Below are positions 8,927 to 18,648 of a DNA stretch of 63,601 bases, one piece after another. The translations under genes were made by a program, and so were the position numbers. Each line of letters starts with the position of its first letter. Positions within the stretch are counted from its first letter, which is position 1. The stretch is from Alphaproteobacteria bacterium (lineage in GTDB: Bacteria; Pseudomonadota; Alphaproteobacteria; Rhodobacterales; Rhodobacteraceae). The stretch is from NCBI GenBank assembly GCA_030432315.1, contig JAUIHM010000006.1:1-63601 (forward strand), in the 5' to 3' direction. Below the pieces are notes generated by a model. The model had not been told where the DNA came from. It saw only the letters and a list, made by a program, of their open reading frames with translations, and made no database searches.

Positions 8927-10623
8927 GGGTGCACCTGCATGCCGCGCCGGTTGCGCCAGGTCAGCGCCGGCAGTGCCAGCGCGAGGGCGAAACCGACGAA
9001 CGGTGCGAGCATCTGCAGCAGTCCCCAGGTGCCGATCAGCCGCCGGTCGCCGCCTGCCGCGAGGGCGACGGCTTCGGTGGTCAGGGTAGAGACGCGCCCG
9101 CCGCCAATCAGCAGGGTCGGCAAATAGAGGCCGATCGAGACCGCGAAACCGACCGCCGCCGCGGTCAGAACCGGCGTCAGCAAAAGCGGCAGTTTCACCG
9201 TCCAGAAGATCCGGTTGGTGGAAGCGCCGAGACTTGCCGCCGCAGTGGCATAGCGCGGATCGAGCGATGCCCAGGGGTCGACCAGCGAGAGGTAGATGTA
9301 GGGCAGAACGAAGATCAGATGGGCGGCGGTGACCCCGGCCAGAGTGCCTTCGAGCCGCAGCAGGATGCCGGCGATCTGCAGACCGAAAAGAAACGCGACC
9401 TGGGGGACGATCAGCGGCAGGTAGAGCAGGTGCATGGCGGCACCGGTGGCTCTCTCGCGGTTGCGGTCGCCGGACTCGAGGCTGGCGAGGACCAGGGCGA
9501 GGGCGAGCGCCACGCTTGCCGCGGCGATTTTCAGGCTTTCGGCGAAGGCGGCCGCGAGATCGGGGGCGGCCCGCATCCAGGTGTTCAGCGACCAGGCGGT
9601 GGGCAGTGCGTCCGGAAAGCGCCAGGTCCCGGCGAGGGACCATGCGGCGAGGCCGGCGAGGCCGGTGATGATCGGGACGGTCGCAAGGCCCGCGAGCCCG
9701 AACCCGATCAGCCGCAGGGGCAGATCGCTGCGGCCGCGTCCGCCGGCGAAGATCCAGGATCGGCCGAGACGGGCGGCGAGCTTTTCGCCGAGGCGCCAGA
9801 TGCCGATGGCCGAGAGCACCAGGGCCAGTTGCAGCGTCGCGCCGGCGGCGGCGCGGAACCAGTTGGTGAGATCGGGATCGCGCATCCACCCGGTCAGCCG
9901 CACTGCGAGGGTCGCCGGGGTGTTTGGTCCGAGGATCATCGCCACTTCGACGTTGGACATCGAAAATGCCAGCACTGCGTAGAGCGGCAGGCGGATCTGC
10001 GGATAGACCCGGGGCAGGATACATTTGATCCAGGCGGCGGTGCGGCCGTAACCGAGGGTCAGGGCGACGGTCCGGCTGCGGGCGGCATCGGCCTGGGGGA
10101 GGGCCGCGAGCGTCATCAGCAGCAGAAAGGGCACTTCCTTGAGGACCAGACCGGTGGTGAGGGCGAGGCCCCAGGGATCGTTGACGGTCAGCAGGTCCGG
10201 CGGGCGCTCCCAGCCGGTGGGCCAGGGCGAAATCAGCCGGGCGATCCATCCGGAGGGCGAGACCAGAAACGCGAGACCGAAGGCGGCGGCGGCATGGGGA
10301 ACGGCGAGCAGCGGTGAGAGCAGGCGCCGGACGAGGCCGAGCGCGCGTGTTCCGTCGCAGGCGCAGAGGATGGCGAGAACGGTTGCAAATGCCAGCAGCG
10401 TTGCGCCGCAACCGGTGGAGATGCTGAGCGCCGCGGAGCGCAGCAGGCCCGGCGTGGCGATGAGGTCACGCCAGGGTTCGAGGCTCAGCCGGTGGCCGCC
10501 GAGGGCGGGAAGCCAGCCGAGGCCTGGCAGCACGGTGCCCGCCACGCCGGCCAGCACCGGACCGGCCAGCAGGGCCAGGGTCAGGCGCGGTATCCAGCGG
10601 AGCCGGGAGGAGGTGGCGGACAT
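8923..10623 (-). CDS. ynjC: YnjC-like fused ABC transporter permease (two permease domains)
   Basis: 566 residues, strongly hydrophobic, with about twelve membrane segments in two tandem BPD_transp_1-type halves. EAA-loop-like sequences occur in each half (ALTLGYGRTAAWIKCILPRVYPQIR, split here as LGYGRTAAW and PRVYP; and ASLGASTNRIFWTVKLPLLL). Size and architecture match ThiP/YnjC permeases. ATG at 10623 lies 6 nt after the binding-protein stop. Substrate unknown: YnjBCD is thiamine-transporter-like, but no thiamine riboswitch was found upstream here. Confidence 0.87.
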   Translation of the reverse strand: MSATSSRLRWIPRLTLALLAGPVLAGVAGTVLPGLGWLPALGGHRLSLEPWRDLIATPGLLRSAALSISTGCGATLLAFATVLAILCACDGTRALGLVRRLLSPLLAVPHAAAAFGLAFLVSPSGWIARLISPWPTGWERPPDLLTVNDPWGLALTTGLVLKEVPFLLLMTLAALPQADAARSRTVALTLGYGRTAAWIKCILPRVYPQIRLPLYAVLAFSMSNVEVAMILGPNTPATLAVRLTGWMRDPDLTNWFRAAAGATLQLALVLSAIGIWRLGEKLAARLGRSWIFAGGRGRSDLPLRLIGFGLAGLATVPIITGLAGLAAWSLAGTWRFPDALPTAWSLNTWMRAAPDLAAAFAESLKIAAASVALALALVLASLESGDRNRERATGAAMHLLYLPLIVPQVAFLFGLQIAGILLRLEGTLAGVTAAHLIFVLPYIYLSLVDPWASLDPRYATAAASLGASTNRIFWTVKLPLLLTPVLTAAAVGFAVSIGLYLPTLLIGGGRVSTLTTEAVALAAGGDRRLIGTWGLLQMLAPFVGFALALALPALTWRNRRGMQVHP

Positions 10624-10629
10624 GCGGGC

Positions 10630-11847
10630 CTATTGCCCGACACCATAGCGGCGGGTCCAGTCGAGGCTGAGACGTTCCATCCACGACGGATGCGGCTCCG
10701 GCAGCGCATCCCCGAGTTGGTCGGGGGTGAGGGTGGCAGTGCCGAGATCGAGCGCGTCGAACAAAGCGCGGTCTTCGGGCGACAGGGCGGCCATGTCGAG
10801 CACGGTAAAGTTGCCGAGAACCGCCGGATCCTGGGCATGGGCCTGGGCCTCCGGCGACATCAGGAAGTTCGCGAACACCATCGCGCCGGCGGCCGCACTG
10901 GCGTTGTAGGGGATTGCGACAAAATTGGCGTTGCCGATGGTCCCTCCCTCCAGCACCCAGGAGCGTACGGTGTCGGGCAGTTCGCCATTGGCGATGGCGG
11001 CGCTGGCTTCGGACTGGTTGAAGGAAAAGGCGATTTCAATTTCACCGTCGGCGAGGAGCTGCCGGAGGTGGCTGGTGTTGGCCGGATAGGCCCGACCGCT
11101 GCGCCAGAGGTTCGGGGTCAGGGTGTCGAGCCAGGTCCAGAGAGGTTCCATCACGGCGTCGTAATCGGCATCGCTGACCGGATGCTGCAGGATGGACGGG
11201 TCGGGGATCAGGGCCGAGACGGCCTGTTTGAGAAAGGTGACACCGAGAAAGTCCGGCGGCTGGGGATAGCTGAAACGGCCAGGGTTCGCGGTCACCCATT
11301 CACCGAGAGCGGGGATGCTTGCGGGCGGGTCCGGCAGGCGCTCCGCATCGCTGTAGAACACAACCTGGGCCATGCCCCACGGGGCTTCGAGGCCGTCGGT
11401 CGGCACGGTGAAGTCGGTCTGAACCGTCGGCTTGCCGGTGACATCGACATACTGCCAGTTCGGTACCTGTTCAGCCCAGGGACCGAACAGCAGGTCCTGG
11501 GCCTTCATCGATGCGAAGTTGGCGCCGTTGATCCAGATCAGATCCACCGACCCGCCGCTGTCCCGTCCGGCGCCTTTTTCCGCAACCACCCGTGACACGG
11601 CTTCTGCGGTGTCGGAGAGTTTGACGTGGTTGACCGTAACCCCGTAGCGGTCCTGCACCTGTTCCGCGGCCCAGGCGATGTAATCGTTGCGGCGGGGATC
11701 GCCACCCCAGGCGTGAAAGAAGACCTGCTGTCCCCCGGCCTCCGCCAGAACTCCGTCCCAGTCGGTAGGGTCGGGAACCGGCTGGGCCATGGCTGCCGAG
11801 GCGGTGGTCAGGCAAATCAGGGCGGCAGATGTCAGAATGGTGTTCAT
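10630..11847 (-). CDS. ynjB: YnjB-like ABC transporter periplasmic substrate-binding protein
   Basis: 405 residues from ATG at 11847 (RBS CGGAGCAGCC). N-terminal signal peptide MNTILTSAALICLTTASAAMA. The mature part has binding-protein wording such as FHAWGGDPRRNDYIAWAAEQ, DLIWINGANFASMK and GAMVFANFLMSPEAQ. First gene of ynjB-ynjC-ynjD, transcribed leftward. The ligand is not known for this family; a cationic or phosphorylated small molecule is possible but unproven. An open frame continuing far upstream across the opposite-strand GS gene is a shadow. Confidence 0.88.
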   Translation of the reverse strand: MNTILTSAALICLTTASAAMAQPVPDPTDWDGVLAEAGGQQVFFHAWGGDPRRNDYIAWAAEQVQDRYGVTVNHVKLSDTAEAVSRVVAEKGAGRDSGGSVDLIWINGANFASMKAQDLLFGPWAEQVPNWQYVDVTGKPTVQTDFTVPTDGLEAPWGMAQVVFYSDAERLPDPPASIPALGEWVTANPGRFSYPQPPDFLGVTFLKQAVSALIPDPSILQHPVSDADYDAVMEPLWTWLDTLTPNLWRSGRAYPANTSHLRQLLADGEIEIAFSFNQSEASAAIANGELPDTVRSWVLEGGTIGNANFVAIPYNASAAAGAMVFANFLMSPEAQAHAQDPAVLGNFTVLDMAALSPEDRALFDALDLGTATLTPDQLGDALPEPHPSWMERLSLDWTRRYGVGQ

Positions 11848-12069
11848 GGCTGCTCCGGTCGTATTTGGGATACGGTTTGGGTGTGTCACGCCCTGCCCGT
11901 CATCAATGCCAATACGGATGCGGGAAAGCAAATATTTCACCCCGGTTCGTTTTTCGCCGGTTGCAGACGTCGGTTCGCGGCTCAGCGCCGGTTCGGCAAT
12001 GCGGTTTTGATGCTGGTTTTCCGGGTCGGGGCCTGACAGACTGGGCAGCCGGTGGGCTGGGAGACAGTG

Positions 12070-12189
12070 ATGATGAAACTTGTGATCGCGGGATTTTTGG
12101 TGGCGGGGCTGTTGGCGGGATGCTCGGGCGGGCGCAAATGTGACGATGGCGGTGATGGCGGCGTGATGATCGACGGTGTCTGCCTCTGA
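12070..12189 (+). CDS. Small lipoprotein (39 aa)
   Basis: Starts MMKLVIAGFLVAGLLAGCSG: a Lys, a hydrophobic stretch and a lipobox LLAGC, so Cys18 is the predicted lipidation site. The mature peptide is only about 22 residues (KCDDGGDGGVMIDGVCL at the end) with two further Cys and several Asp/Gly. Resembles the tiny alphaproteobacterial lipoproteins of unknown role. Frame GC bias and signal structure support it; no clear ribosome-binding site. Confidence 0.6.
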   Translation: MMKLVIAGFLVAGLLAGCSGGRKCDDGGDGGVMIDGVCL

Positions 12190-12285
12190 CGGCGGCGGTG
12201 ACCCGGTGCCACGGGGTCGGGAATCGCACTTGCCACAAAAAATCCAGATGTTTACCGTCCGGCTCCTGGGCAACAGGAGGTGGAG

Positions 12286-13653
12286 ATGTACGGCAAGCTG
12301 ACGATGGATGAACTGACCCAGGCGGTGGCCGAGGGGTCGATTGACACCGTTCTTGTCGCCCAGGTGGATATGCAGGGCCGTTTGATGGGCAAACGGTTTC
12401 AGGCCGAGTTCTTTTTGCAAAGTGCGTGGCGGGAAACGCACAGCTGCATGTACCTGCTGGCGACGGATTATGAGATGGAGACGGTCGCGGGATACCGTGC
12501 CACCAGCTGGAAGGCGGGTTACGGCGACTATACGATGAAACCCGATCTCTCGACGTTGCGGGTCGTGCCCTGGCTGGAGGGAACCGCGCTGGTTCTGGTC
12601 GATCTGCAGGATCACAGAACCCATTCGGATGTGCCGCACTCGCCCCGCGCGATCCTGCGCCGGCAGATCGCCCGGCTTGCCGATATGGGCTACCAGGCGA
12701 AAATGGCGTCGGAACTGGAATTCTTTCTGTTCAACAACAGTTTTGGCGAACTGGCCGAAGCGGGATACCGGGGGTTCAGGCCGGTCAGTGCCTATAACGA
12801 AGACTATCACATCTTTCAGACCTCGAAAGAGGAAGACGTGATGCGGGCGATCCGCACCGGTCTGAACGGCGCGGGCATTCCAGTGGAGTGCACCAAGGGG
12901 GAAGCCTGGGCGGGTCAGGAAGAGGTTAACGTGGCCTATACCGGGGCTTTGGAAGCGGCGGACAACCATGTGATCGTCAAGAACGGCTGCAAGGAAATTG
13001 CCCATGCCAAAGGCAAGGCGGTAACCTTCATGGCCAAATACACTTCCGAAGCTGCGGGTTCGTCGAGCCACGTGCACCAGTCGCTGTGGACGCTCGACGA
13101 CAAGCCGGCATTTCTCGACCCTGACCAGCCGCAGGGCATGTCGCAGCTGATGCGGCAGTATACCGCGGGTCTGCTCAGACATGCCGCGGAAATCACCTAT
13201 TTCCTCGCGCCCAACGTCAACAGCTACAAGCGGTTCGTGGCCGGAACCTTCGCGCCGACCAAGGCGGTCTGGTCCACCGACAACCGGACCGCCGGGTACC
13301 GGCTGGTGGGCGAGGGTGGCAGCGGCATTCGCATGGAATGCCGGGTCGGCGGCGCGGATCTCAATCCCTATCTTGCCTTTGCGGCGCTGATTGCGGCGGG
13401 CATCGACGGGATTGAGAACGGGATGGAACTGGAGCCGGAGTTTCGCGGCGATGCCTATGTATCCGACAGCGTGCCCGAAGTTCCTCGAACGCTTCGGGCG
13501 GCAACGGCGGCGCTCGACGGATCGGCGATGCTGCGATCTGCATTCGGCGATGACGTTGTGGACCATTACGTCCATGCGGCGGAATGGGAACAGGAACAGT
13601 ACGACAGCAGGGTGACGGACTGGGAAATCGCCCGCGGGTTTGAGCGGGCCTGA
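12286..13653 (+). CDS. Glutamine synthetase-family ligase (gamma-glutamyl-amine synthetase type)
   Basis: 455 residues from ATG at 12286, directly after a perfect AGGAGG at 12275-12280; a GTG at 12280 inside that site is rejected. The GS catalytic domain is recognisable: KMASELEFFLF, SSHVHQSLW, FVAGTFAPTKAVWS, and IRMECRVGGADLNPYLAFAA. It belongs to the GS-like group (PuuA/GlnA-like paralogues) that joins glutamate to amines rather than to ammonia only. It is followed at 20 nt by an aldehyde dehydrogenase and then an iron alcohol dehydrogenase, so the ligated amine probably carries or gains an alcohol group that is oxidised. Confidence 0.85.
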   Translation: MYGKLTMDELTQAVAEGSIDTVLVAQVDMQGRLMGKRFQAEFFLQSAWRETHSCMYLLATDYEMETVAGYRATSWKAGYGDYTMKPDLSTLRVVPWLEGTALVLVDLQDHRTHSDVPHSPRAILRRQIARLADMGYQAKMASELEFFLFNNSFGELAEAGYRGFRPVSAYNEDYHIFQTSKEEDVMRAIRTGLNGAGIPVECTKGEAWAGQEEVNVAYTGALEAADNHVIVKNGCKEIAHAKGKAVTFMAKYTSEAAGSSSHVHQSLWTLDDKPAFLDPDQPQGMSQLMRQYTAGLLRHAAEITYFLAPNVNSYKRFVAGTFAPTKAVWSTDNRTAGYRLVGEGGSGIRMECRVGGADLNPYLAFAALIAAGIDGIENGMELEPEFRGDAYVSDSVPEVPRTLRAATAALDGSAMLRSAFGDDVVDHYVHAAEWEQEQYDSRVTDWEIARGFERA

Positions 13654-13673
13654 GTGGAGAAGTAGGCGGGCGA

Positions 13674-15050
13674 ATGTCAAAGATAACCTGTATTTCCCCG
13701 ATTGACGGATCGGAGTTTGTCTGCCGCTCGACGCTGTCGGACGCAAAGATCGCGGACGTGCTCGCAGCGGCGGCGGCGGCGCAGCAGACCTGGGCACGGA
13801 AACCGCTCGATGAGCGCATTGCGATGGTTGAGAGCGCGATTTCGCGGCTGGAGTCGATGAACGCCGAAATCGTGCCGGAACTTGCCCGGCAGATGGGCCG
13901 CCCGGTGCGCTATGGCGGAGAGATGGGCGGGGTGCGGGAGCGTACTGCCTGGATGGCGGAAATTGCCGAAAAGGCGCTGGCGCCGGAAGTGGTGGAGGAC
14001 TCGGAGTCGTTCCACAGGTATCTCGCCCGCGAACCGGTTGGGCTGGTGTTTGTCATCGCCCCCTGGAACTATCCGTTTCTGACTGCGATCAATACCATTG
14101 TGCCGGCGCTGATTGCCGGAAATGCGGTGATCCTGAAACATGCGAGCCAGACGCCGCTGGCCGGAGAGCGGTTGGCCGAGGCGTTTTCAGATCTTCCCGA
14201 CGGGCTGTTTGCCAATGTGTATCTGAGCCACGGCCAGACGGCAGATCTGATCCGGGCGCGGTCGTTCGACTTCATCAACTTCACCGGGTCCGTGCGCGGC
14301 GGGGCTGAAATCGAGCGGGCGGCCGCGGGAACCTTCGTCGGCATCGGCCTGGAGCTGGGCGGAAAGGATCCGGGCTATGTCCGGGCTGACGCGGATCTGG
14401 ATGCGGCGGTGGAAACGCTGATGGACGGGGCAATGTTCAATTCCGGGCAGTGCTGCTGCGGGATCGAACGGATTTACGTGCATGAAAGCCTCTATGAGGC
14501 GTTCGTCGACAGGGCGGTGAAACTGGTTTCCGGGTATGTGCTCGGCGACCCGCTTGATGAACGGACCACCCTCGGGCCGATGGCGAGCCGGCGGTTTGCC
14601 GATACGGTCCGCAGTCACATTGCCGACGCCATTGCGGCGGGGGCGAAAGCGCGGGTCGATCCGGCACTGTTTCCGCGCGACACGGGCGAAGACGCCTATC
14701 TCGCGCCGCAGGTGCTGACCAATGTCGATCATTCGATGGCGGTGATGCGGGAGGAAAGTTTCGGCCCGGTTGTCGGAATCATGCCGGTCCGGGATGACGC
14801 CGAGGCGATCGCGCTGATGAATGACTGCCGCTATGGGCTGACGGCGTCGATCTGGACGCGGGACGCGGAGGCCGCGGCGCAGATCGGCCGGCAGATCGAG
14901 ACCGGGACCGTGTTCATGAACCGGTGCGACTATCTCGATCCGGCGCTGTGCTGGACCGGCTGCAAGGAGACCGGGCGCGGGGCATCACTGTCGTCGCTGG
15001 GGTATCTGAGTGTGACCCGGCCAAAATCCTATCATCTGAAGAAGGCATGA
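13674..15050 (+). CDS. NAD(P)-dependent aldehyde dehydrogenase
   Basis: 458 residues, ALDH superfamily. Visible: FVIAPWNYPFL (Asn of the oxyanion hole), NFTGSVRGG, catalytic Glu in GIGLELGGKDPGYV, nucleophile Cys in FNSGQCCCGIERIYV, and EESFGPVVGI. Slightly shorter than the usual 480-500 residues. Middle gene of the GS-ALDH-ADH operon, so it most likely oxidises an aldehyde produced by the next gene's alcohol dehydrogenase, perhaps a gamma-glutamylated one. Confidence 0.9.
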   Translation: MSKITCISPIDGSEFVCRSTLSDAKIADVLAAAAAAQQTWARKPLDERIAMVESAISRLESMNAEIVPELARQMGRPVRYGGEMGGVRERTAWMAEIAEKALAPEVVEDSESFHRYLAREPVGLVFVIAPWNYPFLTAINTIVPALIAGNAVILKHASQTPLAGERLAEAFSDLPDGLFANVYLSHGQTADLIRARSFDFINFTGSVRGGAEIERAAAGTFVGIGLELGGKDPGYVRADADLDAAVETLMDGAMFNSGQCCCGIERIYVHESLYEAFVDRAVKLVSGYVLGDPLDERTTLGPMASRRFADTVRSHIADAIAAGAKARVDPALFPRDTGEDAYLAPQVLTNVDHSMAVMREESFGPVVGIMPVRDDAEAIALMNDCRYGLTASIWTRDAEAAAQIGRQIETGTVFMNRCDYLDPALCWTGCKETGRGASLSSLGYLSVTRPKSYHLKKA

Positions 15051-15054
15051 GCGC

Positions 15055-16209
15055 ATGACCACAGCCAACTGGTCCTATCCGACCGCGATCCGTTTTGGGG
15101 CCGGCCGAATTTCCGAACTGGGGCAGGCCTGCATCGCGGCGGGAATCAGTCGGCCGCTTCTGGTGACGGACCCTGGCCTGGCGGGTCTGCCGATGACACA
15201 GAATGCGCTGGCAATCCTGCGTGCTTCCGGGCTGGAGCCGGCGGTTTTCAGCGAAGTGCAGGCCAATCCGACCGATGCCAACGTGACGGCGGGGCTCGCG
15301 GTAATGCGCGAGGGCGGTCACGACGGGGTGGTGGCATTTGGCGGCGGTTCGGGGCTCGACTGTGGCAAGGTGATCGCCTTCATGCGGGGCCAGTCGCGGC
15401 CGATGTGGGATTTCGAGGATATCGGCGACTGGTGGACCCGCGCCGATCCCGACGGCATTGCACCGGTTGTCGCGGTGCCGACCACGGCGGGCACCGGATC
15501 GGAAGTGGGTCGCGCAGGTGTCATTACCAATGTCGCCAGCCACACCAAGAAGGTGATTTTCCATCCGAAGATGATGCCGGCCCAGGTGATCTGCGATCCG
15601 GAACTGACGGTCGGCCTGCCGCCGGCGCTCACGGCGGGTACCGGGATGGATGCGCTGGCGCATTGTCTGGAAGCGTTCTGTGCACCGTCCTACCATCCGA
15701 TGGCCGAGGGTATCGCGCTCGAAGGGATGCGGCTGGTCAAGGAATACCTGCCGCGGGCGTATGCGGACGGGACGGATCTGGAGGCGCGGGGCCAGATGCT
15801 GTCGGCGGCGGCGATGGGCGCAACTGCGTTTCAGAAGGGGCTTGGGGCGATTCATGCGCTGTCGCATCCGGTCGGCGCGATCTACAACACCCACCACGGG
15901 CTGACCAATGCGGTGTTCATGCCCTATGTGCTCGAATTCAACCGGGCTGAGATCGCGGACAAGATGGTGCGATTGGCGGGGTTCCTCGGTCTTGAGGGAG
16001 GGTATGACGGGGTTCTGGGCTTCGTGCTCGACCTTCGCGCGCAGTTGGCGATACCGGACACGATTGCCGAATTGGGAGTTGACGCTTCCCGGTTCGACGA
16101 ACTGGCGGCGATGGCAATCGTCGATCCGACCGCCGGGGGAAATCCGCGGAAGCTGGGGCATGGGGATGCGCTTGCGCTTTATCAGGCTGCATTGAGCGGC
16201 AGGCACTGA
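15055..16209 (+). CDS. Iron-containing alcohol dehydrogenase
   Basis: 384 residues, starting 4 nt after the aldehyde dehydrogenase stop. Group III alcohol dehydrogenase: GGGSGLDCGKVIA and TTAGTGSEVGRA (nucleotide-binding side), GTGMDALAHCLEA (Asp and His metal ligands) and GAIHALSHPVGAIYNTHHG (two more His ligands). Oxidises or reduces primary alcohols/aldehydes with NAD(P). Last gene of the GS-ALDH-ADH operon. Confidence 0.92.
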   Translation: MTTANWSYPTAIRFGAGRISELGQACIAAGISRPLLVTDPGLAGLPMTQNALAILRASGLEPAVFSEVQANPTDANVTAGLAVMREGGHDGVVAFGGGSGLDCGKVIAFMRGQSRPMWDFEDIGDWWTRADPDGIAPVVAVPTTAGTGSEVGRAGVITNVASHTKKVIFHPKMMPAQVICDPELTVGLPPALTAGTGMDALAHCLEAFCAPSYHPMAEGIALEGMRLVKEYLPRAYADGTDLEARGQMLSAAAMGATAFQKGLGAIHALSHPVGAIYNTHHGLTNAVFMPYVLEFNRAEIADKMVRLAGFLGLEGGYDGVLGFVLDLRAQLAIPDTIAELGVDASRFDELAAMAIVDPTAGGNPRKLGHGDALALYQAALSGRH

Positions 16210-16334
16210 AACGCCTTCCGGTCATCCTGATATATTTGATGCGATTCAGGAAACAGTCATTCTACCTCGCGGATGTTTGTTTCTCGTTCTGGCAGGGGTA
16301 GGTTCCTTCTGAAACAATTCAGGAGGCGCATCCA

Positions 16335-16934
16335 ATGGCAAAGGTACTGGTTCTCTATTATTCAAGCTGGGGTCACATGGAAGCCATGGCCCGTTCGGCA
16401 GCAGAAGGAGCGCGGGAAACCGGGGCGGACGTCACGGTGAAGCGGGTGCCGGAACTGGTTCCGGAATCGGTGGCGAAAAATGCACATTACAAGCTCGACC
16501 AGGAGGCGGAGATCGCCGATCCGCTCGAGCTTGCAAATTACGACGCCATCATTCTCGGCGCATCAACACGTTTTGGGCTGATGGCGGCGCAGCTGAAGAA
16601 CTTCCTCGATCAGACCGGGCCGCTCTGGGCGGAAGGAAAGCTGGTCAACAAGGTCGCTTCGGTCATGTCGTCGACGGCGACCCAGCATGGTGGCGCCGAG
16701 CTTGCGATCATCACTGCTCAGGCGTCGTTGCAGCATCACGGGATGATTATCGTGCCACTGTCCTACGCCTATCAGGGTCAGTCGGGCAATGATGTGGTGC
16801 GGGGCGGGTCGCCCTACGGGATGACCACTACGTCCGAAACCGACGGGTCGCGCATGCCCAGCGACCAGGAACTGGAAGGCGCAAAATTCCAGGGCAGGCG
16901 GGTCGCCGAGATCGCCGCGAAACTGCACGGCTGA
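16335..16934 (+). CDS. wrbA: NAD(P)H:quinone oxidoreductase, flavodoxin-like WrbA
   Basis: 199 residues, the usual WrbA size, ATG after CAGGAGGCGC. FMN-binding flavodoxin motif [15 protein letters not shown], plus [36 protein letters not shown] and [17 protein letters not shown], all WrbA signatures. Two-electron reduction of quinones limits oxidative stress. Single gene, convergent with sitD. Confidence 0.95.
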   Translation: MAKVLVLYYSSWGHMEAMARSAAEGARETGADVTVKRVPELVPESVAKNAHYKLDQEAEIADPLELANYDAIILGASTRFGLMAAQLKNFLDQTGPLWAEGKLVNKVASVMSSTATQHGGAELAIITAQASLQHHGMIIVPLSYAYQGQSGNDVVRGGSPYGMTTTSETDGSRMPSDQELEGAKFQGRRVAEIAAKLHG

Positions 16935-16951
16935 AAATCGGCGGAAACCGG

Positions 16952-17800
16952 TCACATGCTGTCGGCTTTCGACCGTGTGGCCGGTTCCGCGGTTCGGTTT
17001 CGCGTGGTGCGAAACAGGCTTGCGACAAACAGCAGGGTCATGACCAGCACGATGGTCGGTGCCGGGGCGCTGTCGAGCCAGAAGCTTGCGTAGATTCCGG
17101 TAAAGCTCGCAATGGTGGCGACAGCCACCGACAGCGCCATCATCGGGCCGAACCGGCGCACCCACAGGAATGCGATCGCACCGGGGGTGATCAGGAATGC
17201 CATCGCGAGGATGATGCCAACTGCCTGCAGTGCGGCGACGACCGTCATCGCCACCATGGCCAGCAACCCGTAGTGCAGCACCCGAACAGGCAGCCCGATT
17301 GCGTGGGCATGCTGTTCGTCGAAGGCGTGCAGCAGCAGGCCGCGGCGCGCCAGAAGAATGGCAAGGGTCACCGGAACCGTGATCAGTGCGCTGGCGCCGA
17401 TGTCCTTCCAGCTGATTCCAAGTGGATCGCCAAAGAGGATGTGGTCGAGATGCACATCCGTTGGAGTCCAGACATAAAGAACTATGCCGAGCGCGAACAT
17501 GCCGGAAAACACGATCCCCATGGCCGTGTCTTCCTTGATTCGGCTGTTGTCTTTGAGAAAGCCCGTCGCCAGGGCGCAGATCATTCCGGCGATGAATGCA
17601 CCGACCGCCAGAGGAATTGCGAGCCAGTAGGCGACGACGATGCCCGGCAGTACCGCGTGGCTGATGGCGTCGCCCATCAGTGACCAGCCTCGCAGAACCA
17701 GAAAACACGAGAGCAGAGCCATCGGTACGGACACCAGAAAGGTGATCGTAAAGGCGCGGACCATGAAGTCGAAGTCGAATGGAAGAAGGATCTGGCTCAT
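16952..17800 (-). CDS. sitD: Manganese/iron ABC transporter permease SitD
   Basis: 282 residues, ABC-3 family permease with about eight membrane helices (FLVLRGWSLMGDAISHAVLPG near residue 35 is the family hallmark). Overlaps the sitC stop by 4 nt (ATGA). Last gene of sitABCD. Imports Mn(II), possibly Fe(II), through a heteromeric SitC/SitD channel. The C-terminal tail is hydrophilic and cytoplasmic. Confidence 0.92.
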   Translation of the reverse strand: MSQILLPFDFDFMVRAFTITFLVSVPMALLSCFLVLRGWSLMGDAISHAVLPGIVVAYWLAIPLAVGAFIAGMICALATGFLKDNSRIKEDTAMGIVFSGMFALGIVLYVWTPTDVHLDHILFGDPLGISWKDIGASALITVPVTLAILLARRGLLLHAFDEQHAHAIGLPVRVLHYGLLAMVAMTVVAALQAVGIILAMAFLITPGAIAFLWVRRFGPMMALSVAVATIASFTGIYASFWLDSAPAPTIVLVMTLLFVASLFRTTRNRTAEPATRSKADSM

Positions 17801-18648
17801 TGCCGGGCCGCCTGTCTGACCTTGCGGCGTGCTTTGAGCAGTCCGTGTTTGGGTGCAAGAACGAAGGCGGTGATGAACAACAGGGTTTGCAGGACGACGA
17901 CGATGCCACCGGTTGCGCCATCGAGAAAGTAGCTGACATAGGCACCGAAAGTCGCCGTTACCGCACCGATGGCGGCGCTGAGCAGGATCAGCCGGTCGAA
18001 CCGGTCGGTCAACAGGTAGGCCGTTGCTCCCGGCGTTACCACCATGGCAATCACCAGAAATGCGCCAACGGTTTGCAGGGCGGCGACGGTACAGGCCGCG
18101 AGCAGGGAAAAGAACAGGATTTTCAGGCCGTTTGCCCGCAGGCCGATGCTGCGGGCATGGGACTCGTCGAAGAACACCAGCATCAGGTCTTTCCACTTGG
18201 CAGACAGGATCAGCAGCGTCACCACGGAGATGATCGCGAGCTGCCAGGTGTCGGCGGGCGTAATGGCGAGCACGTTGCCCATAACGATCGTCTGGACGTT
18301 CACGGAGGTCGGCGAGAGGGAAACCATGAACAGGCCGAGGCCGAAGAACGAGGTGAATATGATGCCGATCACCGCATCCTGTTTCAGGCGGGTGAATGCG
18401 GAGAGCGACAGGATTGCCACGGCAGCGAGAGCGCCCGCGATGAAGGCTCCGGCGGCGAATGGCAGCCCCAGCATGTAGGCGCCGGCGACACCCGGCACGA
18501 TGGCATGGCTGAGCGCGTCGCCAATCAGCGACCAGCCCTTGAGCATGAGAAATGCCGAGAGGAAGCCGCAGACGCAGCCGACCAGGCCACTGACCCAGAT
18601 CGCATTGACCATGTAGCTGTAGTTTAGGGGTTCCAGCAGAACGCTCAT
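17797..18648 (-). CDS. sitC: Manganese/iron ABC transporter permease SitC
   Basis: 283 residues, second ABC-3 type permease with the motif [21 protein letters not shown] near residue 35 and about eight hydrophobic helices. Start overlaps the sitB stop by 4 nt and its own stop overlaps sitD, so all four proteins are translationally coupled. The paralogue SitD follows. Confidence 0.92.
   Translation of the reverse strand: MSVLLEPLNYSYMVNAIWVSGLVGCVCGFLSAFLMLKGWSLIGDALSHAIVPGVAGAYMLGLPFAAGAFIAGALAAVAILSLSAFTRLKQDAVIGIIFTSFFGLGLFMVSLSPTSVNVQTIVMGNVLAITPADTWQLAIISVVTLLILSAKWKDLMLVFFDESHARSIGLRANGLKILFFSLLAACTVAALQTVGAFLVIAMVVTPGATAYLLTDRFDRLILLSAAIGAVTATFGAYVSYFLDGATGGIVVVLQTLLFITAFVLAPKHGLLKARRKVRQAARQ

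Noticed and set aside
11848..12069. Thiamine (THI) riboswitch upstream of ynjB
   Set aside because: Core sequence blocks are absent on the minus strand.
11848..13797. N-terminal extension of ynjB over 600 codons
   Set aside because: Crosses the opposite-strand GS gene; the signal peptide and ribosome-binding site fix the start at 11847.
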